A stretch of DNA of 64,000 nt, from contig NC_135371.1 in the NCBI RefSeq assembly GCF_049243985.1, positions 4,117,501-4,181,500 of the forward strand, given 5' to 3'. Origin of the DNA: Paroedura picta (taxonomy: Eukaryota > Chordata > Lepidosauria > Squamata > Gekkonidae). Made by a program: the position numbers and the translations under genes. Of this stretch, positions 51,398-62,905 are shown in pieces (the stretch's first letter is position 1; the number at the start of each line of letters is the position of its first letter). Under the pieces are notes generated by a model that was given only the letters and a program-made list of their open reading frames with translations, ran no database searches and was not told the DNA's origin.

Positions 51398-52560
51398 ACC
51401 TAGACGGAGGGCCCAGAACCTCCTGCCCTGCCCCGCCCGTCTGTGCAAAGCATTGCATTGCTCCTGTGGCGGCCGGGAACCTCTGGCCGAAAAGCCGGAC
51501 TTCACACAGAGTCTGCCCGTCGACCTCTTTCTTTATTGCCACCCACGTGCTTGGCCTGGCCTCTGCTGCTTAGGGGGAGCCAGGAAGAGCAGTGGTGGGG
51601 GGCCACCGCTTTCCCTCCTCCTCCTCCTCGCTCATTGAAGGGCTGGCCCCTGGTTTCATTTATTCCTGACCCTTGTCGCCTCCCTCCCTCCTGGGCTGCC
51701 CCGGGAGCTGGGCCTTCACGGACAGGGAGGCCTCCAGCTTTGTGTCGTTTTGGCCGCGGAACAAGACGGGAGGTGGGGGCGGAGTCTGTAGGCAGCCCCC
51801 GAAAACCCCCGCCTGCCCCTTCCCACAAGCAGCACAGGGCAAAAACACCCTTCCAAAGCATGGAAAACGCCCTTCCAAATGCCATTTTTGGCTGTATCAA
51901 CAGAGGCATCACATCAAAATCACAAAATGTCATAGTCCCATTGTATACGGCACTGGTCAGACCACACCTGGAGTACTGTGTGCAGTTCTGGAGGCCTCAC
52001 CAAGAAGGACATAGATAAAATTGAAAGGGTACAGAGTAGAGCGACGAGGATGATCTGGGGCCAAGGGACCAAGCCCTATGGAGATAGGTTGAGGGGCTTG
52101 GGAATGGAGAAAAGGAGGTTGAGAGGGGACATGATATCCCTCTTTAAGTATTTGAAAGGTTGTCACTTGGAGGAGGGCAGGATGCTGTTTCTGCTGGCTG
52201 CAGAGGAGAGGACACACAGTAATGGGTTTAAACTTCAAGTACAACGATATAGGCTAGATATCAGGAAAAAAATGTTCACAGTCAGAGTAGTTCAGCAGTG
52301 GAATAGGCTGCCTAAGGAGGTGGTGAGCGCCCCCTCACTGGAAGTCTTCAAGCAAAGGCTGGATACACACTTTTCTTGGATGCTTTAGGATGCTTAGGGC
52401 TGATCCTGCGTTGAGCAGGGGGTTGGACTAGATGGCCTCTATGGCCCTTCCAACTTTAGGATTCTATGATTCTACGGATCCAGGTGGAGATCCCCGATGG
52501 CGCCCCCAAACTCCCCGCCCATCCCCCTCTCCCAGGGGCCCCCGCAGATATGGAATAGAT

Positions 52561-52653
52561 CAGGGGTAGTCCAACTGTGGCCCTCCAGATGTCCATGGAC
52601 TACAATTCCCATGAGCCGCTGCCAGTGGAGGGCCGCAGTTTGACTGCCTCTGG
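52561..52653. mobile_element. Shortened MITE upstream of gene G
   Basis: Same element at the same site as in E and F. Confidence 0.8.
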
Positions 52654-52654
52654 G

Positions 52655-52893
52655 AGAGAGGAGCCCTTTCCTTTCCCTGCAGCCCCGAGGGGGTTAAGGC
52701 GACCGATTCCGGGGCTAGAGAGGCCCGAGAGGGTTAAGGCGACCGATTCCGGGGCTAGAGAGGCCCGAGAGGGTTAAGGCGACCGAGTCCGGGACTACAG
52801 AGGCAGGGGGGGGGCTCCTTTCCTGGGAGGGGGAGGGGCGGGAGGGCTGCAGGGGAAGGAGGAGCGGCCGGAGCCCGGGAGGTCTACTCGCAA
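52655..52893 (+). promoter_or_regulatory. Gene G promoter (shortened) and exon 1
   Basis: It matches E from the minisatellite to the exon 1 donor (52893). About 470 bp of the upstream GC-rich block, with the CCAAT box, is absent. The join lies in a GGGAGAGA repeat that flanks the lost segment in E (34765 and 35237). Confidence 0.6.
52684..52803 (+). repeat. 40 bp promoter minisatellite, 3 units (gene G)
   Basis: Three units. The last is the GACTACAGAGG variant that also ends the E and F arrays. Confidence 0.93.
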
Positions 52894-52944
52894 GTAAGCC
52901 TGGGGGGTCGCAGTCTGGCGGGGAGGGGGCGGGGTTGGATCCAG

Positions 52945-53421
52945 GTGGGGAGGGGCCTCTTTCCACAATCCGAGATGACCCACAACAAGAGGGAGGTGGA
53001 GGAAGAGCAAGACCCAGAAGGACGTGGAATCAGCCAGACAACAAGGAGAGGCCTCAGTCCCGCACAGACACCGGGTGGTGCTGAATCTTGGGAAGGAACC
53101 GCTCCAGAAATCCTGGCTCAGGAAACGATCACCAGAGAGGGGCACAGCCGACGCTTCCGGCAGTTCCGCTACCAGGAGGCCGAGGGGCCCCGAGAGGTTT
53201 GCAGCCGGCTCCACGGACTCTGCAACCGCTGGCTGGAGCCGGAGAGGCACACCAAGCAGCAGATCCTGGACCTGGTGATCCTGGAGCAGTTCCTGGCCCT
53301 CCTGCCCCGGGAGATGCAGGGCTGGGTGAGAGGATGCGGGCCGGAGAGCAGCTCCCAGGCGGTGGCCCTGTCCGAAGGCTTCCTCCTGAGCCAGGCCGAG
53401 GAGAAGAGGCAGGCCGAGCAG
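52945..53421 (+). CDS. Gene G exon 2: SCAN domain
   Basis: ATG at 52975, donor CAG|GTGAGG after 53421, 149 codons. Intron 1 is 51 nt as in E and F. Confidence 0.88.
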
Positions 53422-53999
53422 GTGAGGGGGTTTCCTTCCATGCAACGACCCTCTCCTGAGGCTTCCCTGCCAGATATTTCCACCTCTGGATTATTGCCAC
53501 TAGGCTGGGAAGAAAGCAGAACCCCGATTCTTGCCACTGGGGTTGTTCTGCTGGTCAATGCAGGACTGAGGAGTCCCAGAGTGGAGCAGGACCCATCTCC
53601 TCAGCCTGTTCCACTTCTTCTCTCACCCGTCTCTCTTGCTGCTCTTTCAGATGTGGGGACCATCCCTGGAGATGGAAGGGAATTTCTCTGAGGCAGGAGG
53701 AGCTCCTTCAGAGGACTGGCAGAGGACGCCGGCTCAGGAGGGTGCCCAAGAGGCCCTCTCCCCTGGTAAGGGTGACTGGTGCCCGGATGGGGGTTGGGCA
53801 CATGGTGAAATTGAGCACAGGGTGGAAGTTCAGGTCAGAGAATAAAAGGAGATAATTCCGGAGGAGATACAAAGGAGACTTGTGGCACTCATTGCTAGCA
53901 GATGTCCTGATGGCCACTCAGTATAGAAATGGGTTAGACAGACTCAGGGAGGGCAACTCCATTCTTATTCACACTCATGAAAATGTCATTTATATCTCT

Positions 54000-54044
<45 letters not shown>

Positions 54045-57000
54045 CATCTTCCATCCCTTCAAGGGACTCAAGGTAGATCCCAAAAGAAAACAAAAAAACA
54101 GACCGATTAGAACACAGCTAGAGCCTCTTGTGGCGCACGGTGGTAAGGCAGCAGACATGCAGTCTGAAAGCTTTGCCCATGCGGCTGGGCGTTCAATCCC
54201 AGCAGCCGGCTCAAGGTTGACTCAGCCTTCCATCATTCCGAGGTCAGTAAAATGAGGACCTAGCTTGCTGGGGGGTGAACGGTAATGACTGGGGAAGGCC
54301 CTGGCAAACCACCCCGTATTGAGTCTGCCATGAAAACGCTAGAGGGCGTCACCCCAAGGGTCAGACATGACTCGGTCCTTGCACAGGGGATACCTTTACC
54401 TCTTACCTTTATCTGCCATGGTGAATAAATGGAAATTCCACATTCTGGAGCAGTGTACCTGTGAAGACCAGTAGCTGAACAACATCATTTCCACACATTC
54501 CCCTTAACTACCAGGACCTTGGAAACAAGGGGGTGTGATTGAGGGGGGAAGCTAGTAGGAGAAAGGGGTTTCTGTGCCTTCGATCATATCCACAGGGCAC
54601 CTTCAGACTGTGTTCTCTCCCTTGCAGGCAGTGCAGCGATGCTGCTGAACTGTCGTCCTTGCAGAGGGGAAGAAACGGCTGCTGCACTTGCAGTCCAGGT
54701 AAGAGAGAGAAGCAGGGGACAGCCTGGGGGCTCAGGGCACGATCTCTGAGTAGGGAACCTCCCTTTTTTTTCAGTCTCCAGTCTCCTTTGAGGAGGTGGT
54801 GGTGGATTTCTCGGAGGCGGAGTGGGCCCTGCTGGATCCAGGCCAAAGAGCTCTGTACAGGGAAGTCATGCTGGAGAACTGGGGGAGCGTGGTCTTTCTC
54901 GGTAAGTATGCTTTGCTCCTTTTTCATAGGAGAATGAAACTAGTACACAGTGATATTTTGTTTTGAGGCCCACCAGGTATATCCAGCCCAGCTGGGCAGC
55001 TCAGGTATGCCATGACAGCAGAAGCAGAATTCCACATGGCTGGGTGGGGCGAACCAGGCCTCCTGTCTGGCCCAGCGGTAACTGAGGCCTGTGTTGGGAC
55101 CATGATCCATGGCAGGGAGGATGCCATTCCCTGAGGCCAAAGTGAGGACGAGGGGGCCAGATTCTAAGTTCTCAGTAGCCATGCTTTCTAACTGCCCCGC
55201 CCCCTGAGGAGGAGGAGAGCCAGCTTGGGGTAGTGGTCAAGAGTGCGGGTGTGATTCTATGGTCCCCACATGCAACCAGCTGACTGACTTTGGACTTGCT
55301 ACAGCACTGATAAAGATGTTCTGACTGAGCAGTAATATAGAAAAGTGGCACATAATAAGCCATTCTTCTTCTTCTACTACTACTACTACTACTACTACTA
55401 CTATACTAATACTAATACTGTCATCCACTGTGTCTATGAAGAGAAATGTATGGTTTCCACTTATACTGTCTGGGCTTCTGTCCTTTGATCCTGACCATGT
55501 ATGTATTTTTGCTTTTTCCTTGAATTTCTTTCCTTCACAATCTAAGAACAATTTCTTTCTCTGCAGAAGAAGCCAGAAAATTCAGTCACAGTCAAAGAAC
55601 CCACACAGGGGAGAAACCTTTTGAAAGCTCAAATTGCGGAAACAAATTTAGTTGGAGGTACCATCTTCAGCAGCATCAAAGAATCCACACAGGGGAGAAG
55701 CCTTTTGAATGCTCGGATTGTCGAAAGAAATTCAGATGCAAGAGTGATGTTCAGCAGCATCAAAGACTCCATGCAGCAGAGAAACGTTTTGAATGCTTAG
55801 AGTGTGAAAAGAAATTCAGTCAGAGTAGCAGTCTTCACCGGCATCAAAGAAGCCACACAGGGGAGAAGCCTTTTGAATGCTCAGAGTGTGGAAAGAAATT
55901 CATTCAGATTGGTCACCTTCAGCAGCATCAAAGAATTCACACAGGTGAGAAACCCTTTGAATGCTCAGAGTGTGGGAAGAAATTCAGTCACAATAGTAAT
56001 CTTCGTGAGCATCAAAGAATCCACACAGGGGAGAAACCTTTTGAGTGCTTGGAGTGTGGAAAGAAATTAAGATTCAGCAGTGATGTTCGACAGCATCAGA
56101 GAATTCACATAGGGGAGAAACCTTTTGAGTGCTTGGAGTGTGGAAAGAAATTCAGTCGGAGTAGCGTACTTCAGCTGCATCAGAGAATCCACACGGGAGA
56201 GAAACCTTTTGAATGCTTAGAATGTGGAAAGAAATTCAGTCAGAAGGGCCCACTTCAGCTGCATAAAAGAATTCACACAGGGGAGAAACCTTTTGAGTGC
56301 TTGGAGTGTGGAAAGAAATTCAGTCAGAGTAGACTAATTCAGCTGCATCGGATAATCCATACGGGAGAGAAACCTTTTAAATGCTTAGAATGTGGAAAGA
56401 AATTCAATCAGCGTGGCCATCTTAAGGAGCATCAAAGAATTCACACAGGGGAGAAACTTTTTGAGTGCTTGGAGTGTGGAAAGAAATTCAGTCGGAGTGA
56501 CCTACTTAAGCTGCATCATAGAATCCATACAACAGGGGAGAAACCTTTTGAGTGCTTGGACTGTAGAAAGAAATTCAGTCGGAGTTGGCAACTTCAGCAG
56601 CATCAAAGAATCCACACAGGGGAGAAACCTTTTGAATGCTTGGAGTGTGGAAAGAAATTCAGTCAAAGTGGCCATCTTAAGGAGCATCAAAGTATCCACA
56701 CAGGGGAGAAACCTTTTGAGTGCTTGGAGTGTGGAAAGAAATTCAGATTCAGTAGTGATGTTCGGAAGCATCAGAGAATCCACACGGGAGAGAAACCTAT
56801 TGAATGCTTAGAATGTGGAAAGAAATTCAGTCAGAAGGGCCCACTTCAGCTGCATCAAAGAATTCACACAGGTGAGAAACCTTTTGAGTGCTTGGAGTGT
56901 GGAAAGAAATTCCGTTGGAGTAGCCTATTTCATCTGCATCAGAGAATCCACACGGGAGAGAAACCTTTTGAATGCTTGGAATGTGGAAAGAAATTCAGTC

Positions 57001-58139
57001 AGGGTGGCAGTCTTAAGCAGCATCAAAAAATTCACACAGGGGAGAAACCTTTTGAATGCTTGGAGTGTGGAAAGAAATTCATTCAGAAGAACCCACTTCA
57101 TCTGCATCAGAGAATCCACACGGGAGAGAAACCGTTTGAATGCTTGGAATGTGGAAAGAAATTCAGTCAGGGTTGCCATCTTAAGATGCATCAAAGAATC
57201 CACACAGGGGAGAAACCTTTTGAATGCTTGGAGTGTGGAAAGAAATTCAGTCAGAGTGGCCATCTTAAGCAGCATCAAAGAATCCACACAGGGGAGAAAC
57301 CTTTTGAGTGCTTGGAGTGTGGAAAGAAATTCAGATTCAGTAGTGATGTTCGGCAGCATCAGAGAATTCACATAGGGGAGAAACCTTTTGAATGCTTAGA
57401 ATGTGGAAAGAAATTCATTCAGAGTGGCAATCTTAAGCAGCATCAAAGAATCCACACAGGGGAGAAACCTTTTGAGTGCTTGGAGTGTGGAAAGAAATTC
57501 AGATCCAGTAGTGATGTTCTGCAGCATCAGAGAATCCACACGGGAGAGATACCTTTTGAATGCTTAGAATGTGGAAAGAAATTCAGTCAGAAGGGCCCAC
57601 TTCAGCTGCATCAAAGAATTCACACAGGTGAGAAACCTTTTGAGTGCTTGGAGTGTGGAAAGAAATTCCGTCGGAGTAGCCTATTTCATCTGCATCAGAG
57701 AATCCACACGGGAGAGAAACCTTTTCAATGCTTGGAATGTGGAAAGAAATTCAGTCAGGGTGGCAGTCTTAAGCAGCATCAAAAAATTCACACAGGGGAG
57801 AAACCTTTTGAATGCTTGGAGTGTGGAAAGAAATTCAGTCAGAGTGGCCATCTTAAGCAGCATCAAAGAATCCACACAGGGGAGAAACCTTTTGAATGCT
57901 TGGAGTGTGGAAAGAAATTCAGTCAGAAGGACCCACTTCATCTGCATCAGAGAATCCACACGGGAGAGAAACCTTTTGAATGCTTGGAATGTGGAAAGAA
58001 ATTCAGTCAGGGTGGCCATCTTAAGCAGCATCAAAGAATCCACACAGGGGAGAAACCTTTTGAATGCTTGGAGTGTGGAAAGAAATTCAGATTCAGTAGT
58101 GATCTTCAGCAGCATCAAAGAACCCACACAGGGGAGTAA
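52975..58139 (+). CDS. Gene G: SCAN-KRAB protein with about 30 zinc fingers
   Basis: Coding exons: 52975-53421 (SCAN), 53651-53765, 54628-54698, 54775-54901 (KRAB-A) and 55567-58139 (fingers). The total is 3333 nt, 1110 aa. SCAN differs from E by a few residues (LLPREMQ for LLPQEMQ; ALSEGF for ALAEGF). The array shares its first fingers with E but is reshuffled further on, so binding specificity should differ. It has 29 fingers with all ligands plus one whose first Cys is Ser (FESSNC). It shares the shortened intron 1 and fused finger exon with E and F. Confidence 0.88.
53651..53765 (+). CDS. Gene G exon 3: linker
   Basis: 115 nt between CTCTTTCAG and [20 protein letters not shown] start. 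Confidence 0.82.
54003..54042 (+). repeat. (AT)n microsatellite in gene G
   Basis: About 20 AT units, against about five at the same place in E (36752) and F. Confidence 0.95.
54628..54698 (+). CDS. Gene G exon 4: 71 nt linker exon
   Basis: Between CCCTTGCAG and CCAG|GTAAGAG. It encodes [20 protein letters not shown] and onward. Confidence 0.8.
54775..54901 (+). CDS. Gene G exon 5: KRAB-A box
   Basis: 127 nt after a long T-rich tract and [23 protein letters not shown] and onward, MLE intact, donor CTCG|GTAAG. Confidence 0.92.
55567..58139 (+). CDS. Gene G exon 6: array of about 30 zinc fingers
   Basis: Acceptor TTTCTCTGCAG ends at 55566. The first full finger has lost one ligand (FESSNC). 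The second half holds a block repeat at 756 nt (nine fingers): the series [24 protein letters not shown] at about 56815-57030 returns as [24 protein letters not shown] at about 57571-57786. The IHTTGEK linker follows SRSDLLKL as in E (about 56522). TAA at 58137. Confidence 0.94.
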
Positions 58140-58228
58140 CCTTTTCTATTCTCAGAAGGTGGAAAGAGCTTTATTCACAAATTCCACACTCAAGAACTTC
58201 AATGGATTTGTTATGGGAGAAACTAGAC

Positions 58229-59766
58229 CAGGGTTTCTCAATGTTTTTATTGTTGAGAAACATTCTCCAGGCTTTGAGAAACCCCAGATATCTTGTAATC
58301 CAACCATGGTTCCCTGTCACACCCCCAGAACTCATATGTTTACAGGGTGCGTGTCATCGTAAATAAATGCTTGTGAACTAAAGTGTCATTTTTGTTTGTG
58401 CAGTGTGCTAAACAGCCAGCCTTGCCTGAGGAAAACAAGGAAACCTTCATGTCAGCTGTTCTGAAGCCCCCCATGCAGAGCAGGAATTCTTCTCAGGGGA
58501 AATAATCTGTGATTTGGAGAACACTTGTCACTTTGGGAGATTTCCAGTTGCCCCCAGGAGGTTGGCAAGACCTGGGATTACATTTTCTCAGGGTCAGAAC
58601 TGGCTGCCAGGGCAAGAGGAAACCAGGGAAGAAAGGAATCTCTTTTGCAGGCTGTGCTCAGTCCTTGCATTGGATCCAGGTGTGGTAGCTCTCAGCTAGG
58701 GATGCCAGGCTCCAGGTGGGACCTGGGGATCCCCTGGAATTACAGCTCATCACCAGATTGCAAAGATCAGTTTCCTGGAGAAAAGGGCTGTATGGAGGGC
58801 AAACACCCTGGGACGGTACCCCATACTAAGGTCGCTAGACTCCCAGAGAGGCATCCGCACAGGGTCCTTTTCCAGCCCAGCCACTGATCCCATCTTCAAT
58901 GCATTTACCTGGTTTCTGCAACTCAGGAGCAAACAGATCTAGATTCCCAGGGGTTGTCCCGCAGTGGGGAGCTGGAGCTGCTCCTATTCAGACAATGAGA
59001 ATTCCTTGCCTGACTCGCCATCTGCCGACTTGCATAGGATGACTCAAGTCATCTGTTGCCAGGATGGGCTCTTCCCCCATGTGCAGTGCAGAATAGAGGC
59101 TGCTTGATCCCCTTCCCCTTTGAAAGGAAGTGAAACACCCCTCCCCACCCCCACAATTCCTAATGTTCTCTTTTCTTTATGATCCTGCATCCCAACAACC
59201 CTCCTACCCGGCTGCCTGCCTTTCCCTCCTCGCCTCTGAGATCCCACCACGAGCGGCTTCATCCCGCCCCTGCCTGGGTCCTTGCTATTCTATACTGGTC
59301 TGCAACCTATTGCTTCCCTGCTTTTCTTTCCTTTTTTTTTGGGGGGGGGGGGCTGGACTGTTTGCTAATAATAATAATATTACTTTTAAATGGATAAATC
59401 ACGAGGTTCAGTCTGCAGATTTTGCAGGCATAACCCAGGTGTTCCTGAACGGGGAGCAACAGATAATCAAGGAGTGAGTGAAAGTGTGAGAAATAGAAAA
59501 TGTTCAGCAGAGGAGGAAGCAAAGAGCCACTCTGGCCAGCAAGCCTCGGCTGGCAAGGATGGTGAGGGCGAAGGGCCCTCCCGCCTCCATCACTGGCCGT
59601 TTTGTGAGGGGGGGTCAGCATCACCATATATGTTCATCTAACCCAAAGATTTTTAAAAATTACACAAAACAGTATTGATTCCCTCCCCCCACCCCCAGGT
59701 CACAAAAGCACCAAGGAGGGCCCATGAACCACCAGGGCTTCGCACAATCCTGGTTGAGAAACCCTG
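58229..59766. mobile_element. hAT-type element, copy after gene G
   Basis: The left end reads CAGGGTTTCTCAATG, closer to the right terminal repeat. Only one copy of the internal 116 bp segment. Flanks AACTAGAC / ACCTAGAC. Confidence 0.6.
58362..58367 (+). terminator. Poly(A) signal of gene G
   Basis: AATAAA with the same context as in D-F. Confidence 0.6.
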
Positions 59767-60217
59767 ACCTAGACGGAGGGCCCAGAACCTCCTGCCCTGC
59801 CCCGCCCGTCTGTGCAAAGCATTGCATTGCTCCTGTGGCGGCCGGGAACCTCTGGCCGAAAAGCCGGACTTCACAGAGAGTCTGCCCGTCGACCTCTTTC
59901 TTTATTGCCACCCACGTGCTTGGCCTGGCCTCTGCTGCTTAGGGCCAGAAAGAACAGTGGAGAGGGGCCGCCGCTTTTCCTCCTCCTCCTCCTTGCTCAG
60001 TGAAGGACCAGGCCCTGGTTTTATTTATTCCTGTCGTCTCCCTCCTGGGCTGCCCCGGGAGCTGGGCCTTCATGGACAGGGAGGCATCCAGCAGACCCTG
60101 GTGCGGATCAAGGCATGGAGCGGAACAAGACGGGAGGTGGGGGCGGAGTCTGTAGGCAGCCCCCGAAACCCCCCTGCCTGCCCCTTCCCACGAGCGGCAC
60201 GGGGCAAAAACGCCCTT

Positions 60218-60680
60218 CCAAATGCCATTTTGGGCTGTATCAACAGGGGCATCACATCAAATTCACCAGATGTCATAGTCCCATTGTATACGGCACTGGT
60301 CAGACCACACCTGGAGTACTGTGTGCAGTTCTGGAGGCCTCACTTCAAGAAGGACGTCGATAAAATTGAAAGGGTACAGAGGAGAGCGACGAAGATGATC
60401 TGGGGCCAAGGGACCAAGCCCTATGAAGAGAGGTTGAGGGACTTGGGAATGTTCAGCCTGGAGAAAAGGAGGTTGAGAGGGGACATGATAGCCCTCTTTA
60501 AGTATTTGAAAGGTTGTCACTTGGAGGAGGGCAGGATGCTGTTTCTGCTGGCTGCGGAGGAGAGGACACGCAGTAATGGGTTTAAACTTCAAGTACAACG
60601 ATATAGGCTAGATATCAGGGGGAAAAGTGGCAGAGGACACCGGCTCAGGAGGGATTCTGTGATTCTATGGATCCAGGTGG
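60218..60680 (+). mobile_element. CR1 LINE 3' fragment upstream of gene H, internally deleted
   Basis: Same insertion as in E. The segment after the RLDIR codons is replaced by about 28 bp matching the linker exon, then the CR1 tail resumes. Confidence 0.85.
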
Positions 60681-60689
60681 AGACCCCCC

Positions 60690-61506
60690 CCCGACGGGGC
60701 CCCCCGCAAAACCCCCCCCGCTCACCCCCCTCTCCCAGGGGGCCCTGCAGATCCGGGAGAGAGGGAGGGAGCGAGGGCTCCTCGCGGGCCTCGGGGCAGA
60801 GCTCCAGTCCAGCCCCCTTCCTTCAGGCGCGGCTGGTGTGAGGCGGGGGGGGGAGGGGGGCCTGGGACCCCTTTCTGGGCAGCTCCGGGGCCGCCCGGCC
60901 GACGCCTTCCTTCCCGGTTGCTCTTCCCGCCGCCCTTCCTCCCCCGCCGGGGCTGCGAACAAGGCCGAAGGAGAGCTGCCCGGGCGCCGACTGCGACTCT
61001 CCCGCTCCCTCCCTCCCTCTCTCTCTCTCTCTCCCTCTCCCTCCCTCTCTCTGCCGGGGCTGCGGGGAAGGGGAAGGGGCTCCTCGCCTGGGCAGAGCCC
61101 CACCGGACGGACTGCAGCCACCTCAGGGGCTGCGGGGAGGGGGAGGCCACGCAAAGCCTCCTGGGTAGGCGCCGGAGGGAGGGGGAGGAGGGGCGGAATC
61201 AGAGGGGCATCCAGTCGGGCCCTGGCCGAGGAGAGGAGCCCTTTCCTTTCCCTGCAGCCCCGAGAGGGTTAAGGCGACCGAGTCCGGGGCTAGAAAGGCC
61301 CGAGAGGGTTAAGGCGACCGAGTCCGGGGCTAGAGAGGCCCGAGAGGGTTAAGGCGACCGAGTCCGGGGCTAGAGAGGCCCGAGAGGGTTAAGGCGACCG
61401 AGTCTGGGGCTAGAGAGACGGATGGGCTCATTTCCTGGGAGGGGGAGGGGCGGGGAGGGCTGCAGGGGAAGGAGGAGCGGCCGGAGCCCGGGAGGTCTAC
61501 TCGCAA
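60690..61506 (+). promoter_or_regulatory. Gene H promoter and non-coding exon 1
   Basis: It matches E's GC-rich block but lacks the MITE found in E, F and G. It has CCAGTCGG in place of CCAATCGG, four minisatellite units (61259-61418) and the exon 1 end CTACTCGCAA|GTAAGC at 61506. Intron 1 then matches D's (25850-26790), not the short one of E-G. Confidence 0.65.
61259..61418 (+). repeat. 40 bp promoter minisatellite, 4 units (gene H)
   Basis: Four units, nearly uniform, without the GACTACAGAGG end variant of E-G. Confidence 0.93.
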
Positions 61507-62072
61507 GTAAGCCTGGGGGGGTCGCAGTCTGGCGGGGAGGGGGCGGGGTTGGATCCCGGTCCTTGCAGAGGCGCTTCCGGGCGGCCTCCCGGGGCCTCTG
61601 TGCAGCCACTAATATCATGTTATTAACGGTATAATAATGCATGCAATAATGTGCAAGCAGCTTATGCTGTCCACCCGCAGTGACCTTTGGCTCCCGAGGT
61701 TTAAATCCTGAACTGCTTATTTAAATTATTTTTTTAAAAGCCCCGTCCGGACCGGTGGGCTTGGCTCCCAGAGTACATGAGGGTTCTGAGAGAACTGGCT
61801 CGGTTCCGCCATCCCTGCAAGGCGGAGCTGTTCCGCTGGGCATGTGGTTGAGGCCACTACAGAAGGAAGTTCAGCACACCGCCCTGAGCCACATGGGATG
61901 GCCGTATATAAACAATAAATGATATAATAATCATGGAACGTCTTATAGGCCTCCCCTACCAGCTTTGATCTCTCTCTTATATATTATATATTCCAGCTCT
62001 GCTGTTGAATCAACTGAATGGCGCTGCCAGTTTTCATTCGTTTCAAAGGCATTTTGCCATCTTCAGCAGAGG

Positions 62073-62444
62073 TCCCCAACCTCAGGCCTCCTGGCTGCAT
62101 GCAGCCCCCGACCTCCTCCTGTGCAGCCGTTGAGCTGAACATTGAGTTGAACATTGTGCAGCCGTTGAGTTGCCTTGGCTAACATAAAACAGCCACAAAA
62201 ACCACAGTGACTAGGGACGCATGTGTAGCTACATGAAAGGATTCCACAGTAAAATATTGTTCCAAAATGGATTGCATTAAAGTTAACATCTCTTCATTTG
62301 CCTTTGAATGTTTACTTTTGATCTACGTTTAGGTATTCATGTAGGCTAACTATTTTGTTACATTTTGGTTTAAGATGTGGTCCTCTTTGGACACTGGGCA
62401 AAGTAATCCAGCGCTCATATGCCAAACGTTTGGGGACCGCTGAT
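62073..62444. mobile_element. hAT-type DNA transposon remnant in gene H intron 1
   Basis: Same element as at 26416, ends CAGAGGTCCCCAACC and GTTTGGGGACCGCTG. Confidence 0.55.
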
Positions 62445-62454
62445 ACTGACTCTC

Positions 62455-62640
62455 ATTCGCTGTCCCCGGCCTCAACCAAAAACCTGGCGGAAGAGCTCCG
62501 TCTTGCAGGCCCTGCGGAAAGCTGGTAAATCCCGCAGGGCCCGCAGCTCACCTGGGAGCTCGTTCCACCAGGTAGGGGCCAGGACCGAAAAGGCCCTGGA
62601 CCTGGTCGCTTCTCTAGGGCCAGGAACAACCAGCAATTGG
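62455..62640 (-). mobile_element. L2-type LINE piece at gene H's SCAN deletion
   Basis: It matches 23240-23450 (GGCGGAAGAGCTCC; GGGAGCTCGTTCCACCAGGT). Confidence 0.75.
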
Positions 62641-62905
62641 CAACAAGTGCAGCTGCCTCAACACAGGCTGGAGCAGTTGAGGGGGTTTCCTTCCATGCAA
62701 CGACCCTCTCCTAAGGCTTCCCTGCCAGATATTTCCACCTCTGGATTATTGCCACTAGGCTGGGAAGAAAGCAGAACCCTGATTCTTGCCACTGGGGTTG
62801 TTCTGCTGGTCAATGGAGGACTGAGGAGTCCCAGAGTGGAGCAGGATCCATCCCCTCAGCCTGTTCCACTTCTTCTCTCACCCGTCTCTCTTGCTGCTCT
62901 TTCAG

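Larger units (their letters stand above)
32400..51574 (+). repeat. 8936 bp tandem duplication holding genes E and F
   Basis: Sequence at x and x+8936 agrees from about 33.37 kb (with small indels back to about 32.4 kb) up to 51575. Proteins, introns, SINEs and the minisatellite match. Similarity to the older unit (gene G) continues past 51575 at lower identity. Confidence 0.9.

Noticed and set aside
38309-58139. Long open frames in other frames and on the opposite strand across the zinc finger exons
   Set aside because: They are shadows of the 84 nt repeat, which keeps all frames open. Their repeated peptides (such as MERNSVR or [10 protein letters not shown]) have no known domain.
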